A stretch of 64,000 nucleotides of DNA, taken from Luzula sylvatica. Its lineage: Eukaryota; Streptophyta; Magnoliopsida; Poales; Juncaceae. Below the pieces are notes generated by a model, which saw only the letters and a program-made list of their open reading frames with translations, searched no databases and had not been told where the DNA came from. Position numbers and translations under genes: made by a program. Location of the stretch: NCBI GenBank assembly GCA_946800325.1, contig OX326958.1, positions 73,157,264-73,221,263 on the forward strand, read 5' to 3'. Shown piece by piece: positions 12,001 to 25,784 of this stretch; the first letter of the stretch is position 1, and the number at the start of each line of letters is the position of its first letter.

Positions 12001-12707
12001 AGAAATTGAAGACTAACACACACAAATTTCATTTTTTTTTCAAAAATGTCTTAAAATGCAAAAACTGAGGTCTAACACCTTCAAAAAAATAAATTAAGAT
12101 ATTATAATTTTTTTTTTAAATTTGGAGTATAACACAAGCAAAATACTCAATTTTCATGTCGTACTCAAAATACTCCGTAATTGAAGATTAACAAAAACAA
12201 ATTTCAATTTTTTCAAAAATTTCTTAAAAATGCAAAAAACCAGAAGGCAAACACCTTCAAAAAATTTAATTATGATATTTTTAAAAAATATGTGAAAATT
12301 GAAGAGTAGCACAAGAAAAATACTCAATTTTCATGTCGTACTCTAAATACTCAGAAATTGAAGACTAACACACAAATTTCATTTTTTTTTTCAAAATGTC
12401 TTAAAAATGCAAAAACTGAAGTCTAACACCTTCTAAAAATTACATTAAGATATTATAATTTTTTTTTTAAATTTGGAGTATAACACGAGCAAAATACTCA
12501 ATTTTCATGTCGTACTCAAAATACTCCGTAATTGAAGACTAACACACACAAATTTCATTTTTTTCAAAACTTTCTTAAAAATGCAAAAACTGAAGTCTAA
12601 TACCTTCAAAAAATTAAATTATGATATTTTTTTAAAAACGCTAAATTTGAAGTATGACACAAGCAAAATACTGAATTTTCATGTCGTACTTAAAATACTA
12701 CGTAAAT
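9046..12707 (+). repeat. Large HOR unit, 21 monomers (3,662 bp), copy 1
   Basis: Blocks of 6, 7 and 8 monomers (anchors 9,104, 10,152, 11,370) make up this unit. The 8-block is A-B-C-D-E-D-E-F: after the first E (near 12,170) the array returns to a second D, so D-E is present twice. The two D-E pairs are not identical (CAGAAGG with TTTTTAAAAATATG versus ATTTTTAAAAAATATG; CTGAGGTCT versus CTGAAGTCT), so the insertion came from another block by misaligned exchange rather than local duplication. The next unit repeats this order at almost the same length. Confidence 0.85.
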
Positions 12708-15700
12708 GAAGACTAACACACACAAATTTCATTTTTTCAAAAATTTCTTAAAAATGCAAAAATAGAAGTCTAACACCTTAAAAAAAATTAAATTATGATA
12801 TTTTTTTAAAAAGGTTAAAATTGAAGTATGACACAAAGAAAATACTCAATTTTCATGTCGTACTCAAAATACTCCGTAAATGAAGACTAACACACACAAA
12901 TTTCATTTTTACTAAAATTTCTTAAAAATGCAAAAACTGTTGTTTAACACCTTAAAAAAATTCAAATAAGATATTTTTTAAGAAATGTTAAAATTGAAGT
13001 ATAACGCAAGCAAAACACTCAATTTTCATGTCGTACTGAAAATACTCCGTAATTGAAAACTAACACACACTAACTTCAATTTTAACAAAAATTTCTTAAA
13101 AATTCAAAAACTGAAGTTTAACACCTTCAAAAATTTCAATTAAAATATATTTTTTTAAATGTTAAAATTTAAGTGTAACACAAGCAAAATACTCAATTTT
13201 CACGTCGTACTCAAAATACTCCTTAATTGAGGATTAACTAAAACAAATTTCAATTTTTTCAAAAATTTCTTAAAAATGCAAAAAAACAGAAGGCAAACAC
13301 CTTCAAAAAATTTAATTATGATATTTTTTAAAAATATGTTAAAATTGAAGAGTAGCACAAGAAAAATACTCAATTTTCATGTCGTACTCTAAATACTCAG
13401 AAATTGAAGACTAACACACACAAATTTCATTTTTTTTTCAAAAATGTCTTAAAAATGCAAAAACTAAGGTCTAACACCTTCAAAAAAATAAATTAAGATA
13501 TTATAAATTTTTTTTTTACTTTGGAGTATAACACAAGCAAAATACTCAATTTTCATGTCGTACTCAAAATACTCCGTAATTGAAGACTAACACACACAAA
13601 TTTAATTTTTTTCAAAAATTTCTTAAAAATGCAAAAACTGAAGTATAATACCTTCAAAAAATTAAATTATGATATTTTTTTAAAAACGTTAAAATTGAAG
13701 TATGACACAAGCAAAATACTCAATTTTCATGTCGTACTTAAAATACTACGTAAATGAAGACTAATACACACAAATTTCATTTTTTCAAAAATTTCTTAAA
13801 AATGCAAAAATAGAAGTCTATCACCTTCAAAAAATTAAATTATGATATTTTTTTAAAAATGTTAAAATTGAAGTATGACACAAACAAAATACTCAATTTT
13901 CATGTCGTACTCAAAATACTCCGTAAATGAAGACAAACACACACAAATTTCATTTTTACTAAAATTTCTTAAAAATGCAAAAACTGTTGTTTAACACCTT
14001 CAAAAAATTGAAATAAGATTTTTTTAAGAAATGTTAAAATTGAAGTATAACACAAGCAAAATACTCAATTTTCATGTCGTACTCAAAATACTCCGTAAAT
14101 GAAGACTAACACACACAAATTTCATTTTTACTAAAATTTCTTTAAAATGCAAAAACTGTTGTTTAACACCTTCAAAAAATTCAAATAAGATATTTTTTAA
14201 GAAATGTTAAAATTGAAGTATAACACAAGCAAAATACTCAATTTTCATGGCGTACTGAAAATACTCCGTAATTGAAAACTAACACACACTAACTTCAATT
14301 TTAACAAACATTTCTTAAAAATGCAAAAACTGAAGTTTAACACCTTCAAAAATTTCAATGAAAATAATTTTTTTTAAATGTTAAAATTTAAGTGTAACAC
14401 AAGCAAAATACTCAATTTTCATGTCGTACTCAAAATAATCCGTAATTGAAGATATAGAAAAACAAATTTCAATTTTTTCAAAAATTTCTTAAAAATGCAA
14501 AAAAACAGAAGGCAAACACCTCCAAAAAATTTAATTATGATATTTTTCAAAAATATGTTAAAATTGAAGAGTAGCACAAGAAAAATACTCAATTTTCATG
14601 TCGTACTCTAAATACTCAGAAATTGAAGACTAACACACACAAATTTCATTTTTTTTTCAAATATGTCTTAAAAATGCAAAAACTGAGGTCTAACACCTTC
14701 AAAAAATTAAATTAAGATATTATAATTTTTTTTTAAATTTGGAGTATAACACAAGCAAAATACTCAATTTTCTTGTCGTACTCAAAATACTCCGTAATTG
14801 AAGACTAACACACACAAATTTCATTTTTTTCAAAAATTTCTTAAAAATGCAAAAACTGAAGTCTAATACCTTCAAAAAATTAAATTATGATATTGTTTTA
14901 AAAACGTTAAAATTGAAGTATGACACAAGCAAAATACTCAATTTTCATGTCGTACTTAAAATACTACGTAAATGAAGACTAACAGACACAAATTTCATTT
15001 TTTCAAAAATATCTTAAAAATGCAAAAATAGAAGTCTAACACCTTCAAAAAATTAAATTATGATATTTTTTTAAAAATGTTAAAATTGAAGTATGACACA
15101 AACAAAATACTCAATTTTCATGTCGTACTCAAAATACTCCGTAAATGAAGACTAACACACACAAATTTCATTTTTAATAAAATTTCTTAAAAATGCAAAA
15201 ACTGTTGTTTAACACCTTCAAAAAATTCAAATAAGATATTTTTTAAGAAATGTTAAAATTGAAGTATAACACAAGCAAAATACTCAATTTTCATGTCGTA
15301 CTGAAAATACTCCGTAATTGAAAACTAATACACACTAACTTCAATTTTAACAAAAATTTCTAAAAAATGCAAAAACTGAAGTTTAACACCTTCAAAAAAT
15401 TCAATGAATTTTTTTTTTTGAAATATTAAAATTTAAGTGTAACACAAGCAAAATACTCAATTTTCATGTCGTACTCAAAATACTCCTTAATTGAGGATTA
15501 ACAAAAACAAATTTCAATTTTTTCAAAAATTTCTTAAAAATGCAAAAAAACAGAAGGCAAACACCTTCAAAAAATTTAATTATGATATTTTTTAAAAATA
15601 TGTGAAAATTGAAGAGTAGCACAAGAAAAATACTCAATTTTCATGTCGTACTCTAAATACTCAGAAATTGAAGACTAACACACACAAATTTCATTTTTTT

Positions 15701-16370
15701 TTCAAAAATGTCTTAAAAATGCAAAAACTGAGGTCTAACACCTTCAAAAAAATAAATTAAGATATTATAATTTTTTTTTTAAATTTGGAGTATAACACAA
15801 GCAAAATACTCAATTTTCATGTCGTACTCAAAATACTCCGTAATTGAAGATTAACAAAAACAAATTTCAATTTTTTCAAAAATTTCTTAAAAATGCAAAA
15901 AAACAGAAGGCAAACACCTTCAAAAAATTTAATTATGATATTTTTAAAAAATATGTGAAAATTGAAGAGTAGCACAAGAAAAATACTCAATTTTCATGTC
16001 GTACTCTAAATACTCAGAAATTGAAGACTAACACACAAATTTCATTTTTTTTTTCAAAATGTCGTAAAAATGCAAAAACTGAAGTCTAACACCTTCTAAA
16101 AATAACATTAAGATATTATAATTTTTTTTTTAAATTTGGAGTATAACACGAGCAAAATACTCAATTTTCATGTCGTACTCAAAATACTCCGTAATTGAAG
16201 ACTAACACACACAAATTTCATTTTTTTCAAAACTTTCTTAAAAATGCAAAAACTGAAGTCTAATATCTTAAAAAAATTAAATTATGATATTTTTTTAAAA
16301 ACGCTAAATTTGAAGTATGACACAAACAAAATACTGAATTTTCATGTCGTACTTAAAATACTACGTAAAT
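12708..16370 (+). repeat. Large HOR unit, 21 monomers (3,663 bp), copy 2
   Basis: This is a direct tandem copy of 9,046-12,707 with the same 6-7-8 block order (anchors 12,766, 13,814, 15,032) and the same D-E-D-E arrangement. Spacings between matching anchors are 3,662, 3,662 and 3,663. Only scattered substitutions are visible, for example CATGGCGTAC at about 14,249 for CATGTCGTAC and GAAGATATAG at about 14,450 for GAAGATTTAG; both recur in the following units. Confidence 0.85.
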
Positions 16371-18633
16371 GAAGACTAACACACACAAATTTCATTTTTT
16401 CAAAAATTTCTTAAAAATGCAAAAATAGAAGTCTAACACCTTAAAAAAAATTAAATTATGATATTTTTTTAAAAAGGTTAAAATTGAAGTATGACACAAA
16501 GAAAATACTCAATTTTCATGTCGTACTCAAAATACTCCGTAAATGAAGACTAACACACACAAATTTCATTTTTACTAAAATTTCTTAAAAATGCAAAAAC
16601 TGTTGTTTAACACCTTAAAAAAATTCAAATAAGATATTTTTTAAGAAATGTTAAAATTGAAGTATAACGCAAGCAAAACACTCAATTTTCATGTCGTACT
16701 GAAAATACTCCGTAATTGAAAATTAACACACACTAACTTCAATTTTAACAAAAATTTCTTAAAAATTCAAAAACTGAAGTTTAACACCTTCAAAAATTTC
16801 AATTAAAATATATTTTTTTAAATGTTAAAATTTAAGTGTAACACAAGCAAAATACTCAATTTTCACGTCGTACTCAAAATACTCCTTAATTGAGGATTAA
16901 CTAAAACAAATTTCAATTTTTTCAAAAATTTCTTAAAAATGCAAAAAAACAGAAGGCAAACACCTTCAAAAAATTTAATTATGATATTTTTTAAAAATAT
17001 GTTAAAATTGAAGAGTAGCACAAGAAAAATACTCAATTTTCATGTCGTACTCTAAATACTCAGAAATTGAAGACTAACACACACAAATTTCATTTTTTTT
17101 CAAAAATGTCTTAAAAATGCAAAAACTAAGGTCTAACACCTTCAAAAAAATAAATTAAGATATTATAAATTTTTTTTTTACTTTGGAGTATAACACAAGC
17201 AAAATACTCAATTTTCATGTCGTACTCAAAATACTCCGTAATTGAAGACTAACACACACAAATTTAATTTTTTTCAAAAATTTCTTAAAAATGCAAAAAC
17301 TGAAGTCTAATACCTTCAAAAAATTAAATTATGATATTTTTTTAAAAACGTTAAAATTGAAGTATGACACAAGCAAAATACTCAATTTTCATGTCGTACT
17401 TAAAATACTACGTAAATGAAGACTAATACACACAAATTTCATTTTTTCAAAAATTTCTTAAAAATGCAAAAATAGAAGTCTATCACCTTCAAAAAATTAA
17501 ATTATGATATTTTTTTAAAAATGTTAAAATTGAAGTATGACACAAACAAAATACTCAATTTTCATGTCGTACTCAAAATACTCCGTAAATGAAGACAAAC
17601 ACACACAAATTTCATTTTTACTAAAATTTCTTAAAAATGCAAAAACTGTTGTTTAACACCTTCAAAAAATTGAAATAAGATTTTTTTAAGAAATGTTAAA
17701 ATTGAAGTATAACACAAGCAAAATACTCAATTTTCATGTCGTACTCAAAATACTCCGTAAATGAAGACTAACACACACAAATTTCATTTTTACTAAAATT
17801 TCTTTAAAATGCAAAAACTGTTGTTTAACACCTTCAAAAAATTCAAATAAGATATTTTTTAAGAAATGTTAAAATTGAAGTATAACACAAGCAAAATACT
17901 CAATTTTCATGGCGTACTGAAAATACTCCGTAATTGAAAACTAACACACACTAACTTCAATTTTAACAAACATTTCTTAAAAATGCAAAAACTGAAGTTT
18001 AACACCTTCAAAAATTTCAATGAAAATAATTTTTTTTAAATGTTAAAATTTAAGTGTAACACAATTAAAATACTCAATTTTCATGTCGTACTCAAAATAA
18101 TCCGTAATTGAAGATATAGAAAAACAAATTTCAATTTTTTCAAAAATTTCTTAAAAATGCAAAAAAACAGAAGGCAAACACCTCCAAAAAATTTAATTAT
18201 GATATTTTTCAAAAATATGTTAAAATTGAAGAGTAGCACAAGAAAAATACTCAATTTTCATGTCGTACTCTAAATACTCAGAAATTGAAGACTAACACAC
18301 ACAAATTTCATTTTTTTTCAAAAATGTCTTAAAAATGCAAAAACTAAGGTCTAACACCTTCAAAAAAATAAATTAAGATATTATAAATTTTTTTTTTACT
18401 TTGGAGTATAACACAAGCAAAATACTCAATTTTCATGTCGTACTCAAAATACTCCGTAATTGAAGACTAACACACAAATTTAATTTTTTTCAAAAATTTC
18501 TTAAAAATGCAAAAACTGAAGTCTAATACCTTCAAAAAATTAAATTATGATATTTTTTTAAAAACGTTAAAATTGAAGTATGACACAAGCAAAATACTCA
18601 ATTTTCATGTCGTACTTAAAATACTACGTAAAT
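16371..18633 (+). repeat. Large HOR unit, 13 monomers (2,263 bp), copy 1
   Basis: This unit has blocks of 6 and 7 monomers (anchors 16,429, 17,476). It shares the marker A monomer and the CATGGCGTAC and GAAGATATAG variants with the previous unit. Around 18,215-18,330 the D of the 7-block is followed by an E with ACTAAGGTCT and GATATTATAAATTT, which normally belongs to the 6-block. Relative to the 21-mer it lacks 1,400 bp, equal to 8 monomers, so it fits an in-register deletion. Confidence 0.82.
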
Positions 18634-20896
18634 GAAGACTAATACACACAAATTTCATTTTTTCAAAAATTTCTTAAAAATGCAAAAATAGAAGTCTAAC
18701 ACCTTAAAAAAAATTAAATTATGATATTTTTTTAAAAAGGTTAAAATTGAAGTATGACACAAAGAAAATACTCAATTTTCATGTCGTACTCAAAATACTC
18801 CGTAAATGAAGACTAACACACACAAATTTCATTTTTACTAAAATTTCTTAAAAATGCAAAAACTGTTGTTTAACACCTTAAAAAAATTCAAATAAGATAT
18901 TTTTTAAGAAATGTTAAAATTGAAGTATAACGCAAGCAAAACACTCAATTTTCATGTCGTACTGAAAATACTCCGTAATTGAAAACTAACAGACACTAAC
19001 TTCAATTTTAACAAAAATTTCTTAAAAATTCAAAAACTGAAGTTTAACACCTTCAAAAATTTCAATTAAAATATATTTTTTTAAATGTTAAAATTTAAGT
19101 GTAACACAAGCAAAATACTCAATTTTCACGTCGTACTCAAAATACTCCTTAATTGAGGATTAACTAAAACAAATTTCAATTTTTTCAAAAATTTCTTAAA
19201 AATGCAAAAAAACAGAAGGCAAACACCTTCAAAAAATTTAATTATGATATTTTTTAAAAATATGTTAAAATTGAAGAGTAGCACAAGAAAAATACTCAAT
19301 TTTCATGTCGTACTCTAAATACTCAGAAATTGAAGACTAACACACACAAATTTCATTTTTTTTCAAAAATGTCTTAAAAATGCAAAAACTAAGGTCTAAC
19401 ACCTTCAAAAAAATAAATTAAGATATTATAAATTTTTTTTTTACTTTGGAGTATAACACAAGCAAAATACTCAATTTTCATGTCGTACTCAAAATACTCC
19501 GTAATTGAAGACTAACACACACAAATTTAATTTTTTTCAAAAATTTCTTAAAAATGCAAAAACTGAAGTCTAATACCTTCAAAAAATTAAATTATGATAT
19601 TTTTTTAAAAACGTTAAAATTGAAGTATGACACAAGCAAAATACTCAATTTTCATGTCGTACTTAAAATACTACGTAAATGAAGACTAATACACACAAAT
19701 TTCATTTTTTCAAAAATTTCTTAAAAATGCAAAAATAGAAGTCTATCACCTTCAAAAAATTAAATTATGATATTTTTTTAAAAATGTTAAAATTGAAGTA
19801 TGACACAAACAAAATACTCAATTTTCATGTCGTACTCAAAATACTCCGTAAATGAAGACAAACACACACAAATTTCATTTTTAATAAAATTTCTTAAAAA
19901 TGCAAAAACTGTTGTTTAACACCTTCAAAAAATTGAAATAAGATTTTTTTAAGAAATGTTAAAATTGAAGTATAACACAAGCAAAATACTCAATTTTCAT
20001 GTCGTACTCAAAATACTCCGTAAATGAAGACTAACACACACAAATTTCATTTTTACTAAAATTTCTTTAAAATGCAAAAACTGTTGTTTAACACCTTCAA
20101 AAAATTCAAATAAGATATTTTTTAAGAAATGTTAAAATTGAAGTATAACACAAGCAAAATACTCAATTTTCATGGCGTACTGAAAATACTCCGTAATTGA
20201 AAACTAACACACACTAACTTCAATTTTAACAAACATTTCTTAAAAATGCAAAAACTGAAGTTTAACACCTTCAAAAATTTCAATGAAAATAATTTTTTTT
20301 AAATGTTAAAATTTAAGTGTAACACAAGCAAAATACTCAATTTTCATGTCGTACTCAAAATAATCCGTAATTGAAGATATAGAAAAACAAATTTCAATTT
20401 TTTCAAAAATTTCTTAAAAATGCAAAAAAACAGAAGGCAAACACCTTCAAAAAATTTAATTATGATATTTTTTAAAAATATGTTAAAATTGAAGAGTAGC
20501 ACAAGAAAAATACTCAATTTTCATGTCGTACTCTAAATACTCAGAAATTGAAGACTAACACACAAATTTCATTTTTTTTTCAAAATGTCTTAAAAATGCA
20601 AAAACTGAAGTCTAACACCTTCAAAAAATTACATTAAGATATTATAATTTTTTTTTTAAATTTGGAGTATAACACAAGCAAAATACTCAATTTTCATGTC
20701 GTACTCAAAATACTCCGTAATTGAAGACTAACACACACAAATTTCATTTGTTTCAAAACTTTCTTAAAAATGCAAAAACTGAAGTCTAATACCTTCAAAA
20801 AATTAAATTATGATATTTTTTTAAAAACGTTAAAATTGAAGTATGACACAAGCAAAATACTCAATTTTCATGTCGTACTTAAAATACTACGTAAAT
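18634..20896 (+). repeat. Large HOR unit, 13 monomers (2,263 bp), copy 2
   Basis: This unit repeats the 6+7 block order of 16,371-18,633 at identical length (anchors 18,692, 19,739, 20,955). Its last monomers, from about 20,430 onward, resemble other D-E-F copies rather than the 18,300 junction type, so the right end is recombinant. It is the last member of the homogeneous left domain; the following A monomer is visibly diverged. Confidence 0.8.
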
Positions 20897-21944
20897 GAAG
20901 ACTAACACACTCAAATTTCATTTTTTTAAATATTTCTTAAAAATGCAAAAATAGAAGTCTAACACCTTCAAAAAATTAAATTGTGATATTTTTTTAAAAA
21001 TGTTAAAATTGATGTATGACACATACAAAATACTCAATTTTCATGTCGTACTCAAAATACTCCGTAAATGAAGAATAACACACACAAATTTCATTTTTAC
21101 TAAAATTTCTTAAAAATGCAAAACCTGTTGTTTAACACCTTCAAAAAATTCAAATAAGATATTTTTTATGAAATGTTAAAATTGAAGTATAACACAAGCA
21201 AAATACTCAATTTTCATGTCGTACTGAAAATACTCCGTAATTGAAAACTAACACACACTAACTTAAATTTTAACAAAAAATTCTTAAAAATGCAAAAACT
21301 GAAGTTTAACACCTTCAAAAATTTCAATGAAAATATTTTTTTTTAAATGTTAAAATTTAAGTGTAACACAAGCAAAATACTCAATTTTCACGTTGTACTC
21401 AAAATACTCCGTAATTGAAGATTAACAAAAGAAAATTTCAATTTTTTCAAAAATTTCTTAAAAATGCAAAAAAACAGAGGGCAAACACCTTCAAAAAATT
21501 TAATTATGATATTTTTTAAAAATATGTTAAAATTGAAGAGTAGCACAAGAAAAATACTCAATTTTCATGTCGTACTCTAAATACTCAGAAATTGAAGACT
21601 AACACACACAAATTTCATTTTTTTTTCTAAATTGTCTTAAAAATGCAAAAACCGAGGTCTAACACCTTCAAAAAATTACATTAAGATATTATAATTTTTT
21701 TTTTTAAATTTGGAGTATAACACAAGAAAAATACTCAATTTTCATGTCGTACTCAAAATACTCCGTAATTGAAGACTAACACACACAAATTTCATTTTTT
21801 TCAAAAATTTCTTAAAAATGCAAAAACTGAAGTCTAATACCTTCAAAAAATTAAATTATGATAGTTTTTTAAAAACGTTAAAATTGAAGTATGACACAAG
21901 CAAAGTACTCAATTTTAATGTCGTACTCAAGATAGTCCGTAAAT
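20897..21944 (+). repeat. Diverged hexamer at the edge of the homogeneous domain
   Basis: One A-B-C-D-E-F cycle of 1,048 bp (A anchors 20,955 and 22,003). It keeps the order but carries private changes such as TTGTGATAT, TTGATGTATGACACATAC, GAAGAATAAC, CACGTTGTAC and AAACCGAGGTC. No second copy of this variant set was noticed in the window. Confidence 0.75.
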
Positions 21945-23342
21945 AAAGACTAACACACACAAATTTCATTTTTTCAAAAATTTCTTAAAAATGCAAAAAT
22001 AGAAGTCTAACACCTTCAAAAAAATTAAATTATGATATTTTTTTAAAAATGTTAAAATTGAAGTATGACAAAGACAAAATACTCAATTTTCATGTCGTAC
22101 TCAAAATACTCCGTAAATGAAGACAAACACACACAAATTTCATTTTTACTAAAATTTCTTAAAAATGCAAAAACTGTTGTTTAACACCTTCAAAAAATTC
22201 AAATAAGATATTTTTTAAGAAATGTTAAAATTGAAGTTTGACACAAGCAAAATACTCAATTTTCATGTCGTACTGAAAATACTCCGTAATTGAAAACTAA
22301 CACACACTAACTTCAATTTTAAAAAAAATTTCTTAAAAATGCAAAAACTGAAGTATAACACCTTCAAAAATTTCAATGAAGATATTTTTTTTTAAATGTT
22401 AAAATTTAAGTGTAACACAAGCAAAGTACTCAATTTTCATGTCGTACTCAAAATACTCCGTAGTTGAAGATTAACAAAAACAAATTTCAATTTTTTCAAA
22501 AATTTCTTAGAAATGCAAAAAAACAGAAGTCAAACACCTTCAAAAAATTCAATTATGATATTTTTTAAAAATATGTTAAAATTGAAGAGTAGCACAAGAA
22601 AAATACTCAACTTCGATGTCGCACTCTAAATACTCTGTAATTGAAGACTAACACACACAAATTTAAATTTTTTTCAAAAATGTCTCAAAAATGCAAAAAC
22701 TGAAGTCTAACACCTTCAAAAAATTAAATTAAGATATTATAAATTTTTTTTTTAATTTGGAGTATAACACAAGCAAAATACTCAATTTTCATGTAGTACT
22801 CAAAATACTCCGTAATTGTAGACTAACACACACAAATTTCAATTTTTTCAAAAATGTCTTAAAAATTCAAAAACTGAAGTCAAACACGTTCAAAAAATTT
22901 AATTATGATATTTTTTTAAAATATGTTAAAATTGAAGAGTAGCACAAGAAAAATACTTAATTTTCAATTCGTACTCTAAATACTCAGAAATTGAAGACTA
23001 ACACACACAAATTTCATTTTTTTTTCAAAAATGTCTTAAAAATGAAAAAACTGAGGTCTAACACCTTCAAAAAATTAAATTATGATATTTTTTTAAAAAC
23101 ATTAAAATTGAAGTATGACACAAGCAAAATACTCAATTTTCATGTCGTACTGAAAATACTCCGTAATTGAGGACTAACTCACACAAATTTCAATTTTCTC
23201 AAAAATGTCTTAAAAATGCAAAAACTGAAGTCTAACACCTTCAAAAAATTGAATTGTGATATTTTTTTGAAAACGTTAAAATTGAAGTATGACACAAGCA
23301 AAATAATCAATTTTCATGTCGTACTCAAAATACTACGTAAAT
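21945..23342 (+). repeat. Octamer block, copy 1 (1,398 bp)
   Basis: The order is A-B-C-D-E, then a D-like monomer (GAAGTCAAACACGTTC), an E/F hybrid (ACTGAGGTCT joined to AATTATGAT and GAAGTATGAC) and an F-like monomer with TTGTGATAT. The pattern recurs 1,398 bp later. A 61-codon open frame at 22,757-22,942 lies across the E/D-like junction and is a by-product of the repeat. Confidence 0.8.
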
Positions 23343-24741
23343 GAAGACTAACACACACAAATTTCATTTTTTCAAAAATTGCTTAAAAATGCAAAAACAG
23401 AAGTCTAACACCTTCAAAAAATTAAATTATTATATTTTTTTAAAAACGCTAAAATTGAAGTATGACACAAGAAAAATACTCAATTTTAATCTCGTACTCA
23501 AAATACTCCGTAAATGAAGACTAATACAAACAAATTTCATTTTTTTCTTAATTTCTTAAAAATGCAAAAACAGTTGTTTAACACCTTCAAAAAATTCAAA
23601 TAAGATATTTTCTAATAAATGTTAAAATTGAAGTTTGACACAAGCAAAATACTCAATTTTCATGTCGTACTGAAAATACTCCGTAATTGAAAACTAACAC
23701 ACACTAACTTCAATTTTAACAAAAAATTCTTAAAAATGCAAAAACTGAAGTTTAACACCTTCAAAAATTTCAATGAAGATATTTTTTTTAAAAAATGTTA
23801 AAATTTAAGTGTAACACAAGCAAAGTACTCAATTTTCATGTCGTACTCAAAATACTCCGTAGTTGAAGATTAACAAAAACAAATTTCAATTTTTTCAAAA
23901 ATTTCTTAAAAATTCAAAAAAACAGAAGTCGAACACCTCCAAAAAATTTAATTATGATATTTTTTAAAAATATGTTAAAATTGAAGAGTAGCACAAGAAA
24001 AATACTCAACTTTGATGTCGCACTCTAAATACTCTGTAATTGAAGACTAACACACACAAATTTAAATTTTTTTCAAAAATGTCTCAAAAATGCAAAAACT
24101 GAAGTCTAACACCTTCAAAAAATTAAATTAAGATATTATAAATTTTTTTTTAATTTGGAGTATAACACAAGCAAAATACTCAATTTTCATGTAGTACTCA
24201 AAATACTCCGTAATTGTAGACTAACACACACAAATTTCAATTTTTTCAAAAATGTCTTAAAAATGCAAAAACTGAAGTCAAACACCTTCAAAAAATTTAA
24301 TTATGATATTTTTTTAAAATATGTTAAAATTGAAGAGTAGCACAAGAAAAATACTCAATTTTCAATTCGTACTCTAAATACTCAGAAATTGAAGACTAAC
24401 ACACACAAATTTAATTTTTTTTTTCAAAAATGTCTTAAAAATGAAAAAACTGAGGTCTAACACCTTCAAAAAATTAAATTATGATATTTTTTTAGAAACG
24501 TTAAAATTGAAGTATGACACAAGCAAAATACTCAATTTTCATGTCGTACTGAAAATACTCCGTAATTGAGGACTAACTCACACAAATTTCAATTTTCTCA
24601 AAAATGTCTTAAAAATGCAAAAACTGAAGTCTAACACCTTCAAAAAATTAAATTATGATATTTTTTAAAAAACGTTAAAATTGAAGTATGACACAAGCAA
24701 AATACTCAATTTTAATGTCGTACTCAAAATACTCCGTAAAT
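23343..24741 (+). repeat. Octamer block, copy 2 (1,399 bp)
   Basis: This is a tandem copy of 21,945-23,342 with the same class order and scattered substitutions (for example TTGAAGTTTGACAC at 22,232 and 23,629, and CTAACTCACAC at 23,172 and 24,571). It ends with an F/A-type monomer whose final sub-unit contains TTTTAATGTCGTAC, and then runs directly into a B monomer without a separate A. The equivalent 61-codon frame at 24,155-24,340 differs from its twin by one residue, as expected of a duplicated non-coding repeat. Confidence 0.8.
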
Positions 24742-25784
24742 GAAGACTAAGACACACAAATTTCATTTTTTTTTAATTTCTTAAAAATGCAAAAATAGTT
24801 GTTTAACACCTTCAAAAAATTCAAATAATATATTTTTTAAGAAATGTTAAAATTGAAGTATAACACAATCAAAATACTCAATTTTCATGTTGTACCGAAA
24901 ATACTCCGTAATTGAAAACTAACACATACTAAATTCAATTTTAACAAAAAATTCTTAAAAATGCAAAAACTGAAGTTTAACACCTTCGAAAATTTCAATG
25001 AAGATATTTTTTTTAAAAAATGTTAAAATTTAAGTGTAACACAAGCAAAATACTCAATTTTCATGTCGTACTTAAAATACTCCGTAATTGAAGACTAACA
25101 AACACAAATTTCAATTTTTTCTAAAATTTCTTAAAAATGCAAAAACAGAAGTCAGACACCTGCAAAAAAATTCAATTATGATATTTTTTAAAAATATGTT
25201 AAAATTAAAGAGTAGCGCAAGAAAAATACTCAATTTTCATGTCGTACTCAAAATACTCAGTAAGTGAAGACTAACACACAAATTACAATTTTTTTCAAAA
25301 ATGTCTTAAAAATGCGAAAACTGAAGTGTAACACCTTCAAAAAATTAAATTATGAAATTTTTTTAAAAATGTTAAAATTGAAGTATGACACAAGCAAAAT
25401 ACTCAATTTTCATGTCGTACTCAAAATACTACGTAAATGAAGACTAACACACACAAATTTTATTTTTTCAAAAATTTCTTAAAAATGCAAAAACAGAAGT
25501 CTAACACCTTCAAAAAATTAAATTATGAAATTTTTTTTAAAACGTTAAAATTGAAGTATGACACAAGCAAAATACTCAATTTTGATGTCGTACTCAAAAT
25601 ACTCCGTAAATGAAGACTAACACAAACAAATTTCATTTTTTTTAAAATTTCTTAAAAATGCAAAAACTGTTGTTTAACACCTTCAAAAAATTAAAATAAG
25701 ATATTTTTGAAGAAATGTTAAAATTGAAGTATAACACAATCAAAATACTCAATTTTCTGGTCGTACTGAAAATACTCCGTAATT
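24742..25784 (+). repeat. Transitional monomers B-C-D-(E/F)-A-B
   Basis: Six monomers lie between the octamer pair and the decamer pair. Class words are present but degenerate: AATAGTTGTTTAAC (B), CTTCGAAAATTTC (C), GTCAGACACCTGC (D), CTGAAGTGTAACACC with TTATGAAATTT (E/F) and TTTCTGGTCGTACTG (B). A very similar B-C-D string occurs near 32,959-33,480. I see no other features. Confidence 0.7.

Noticed and set aside
22757..22942. 61-codon open frame, with a near-identical twin at 24,155-24,340
   Set aside because: It lies within satellite monomers, is rich in Asn/Lys/Phe/Ile as AT-rich repeats always are, and its twin exists because the octamer block is duplicated at 1,398 bp. No ribosome-binding, splice or domain evidence.
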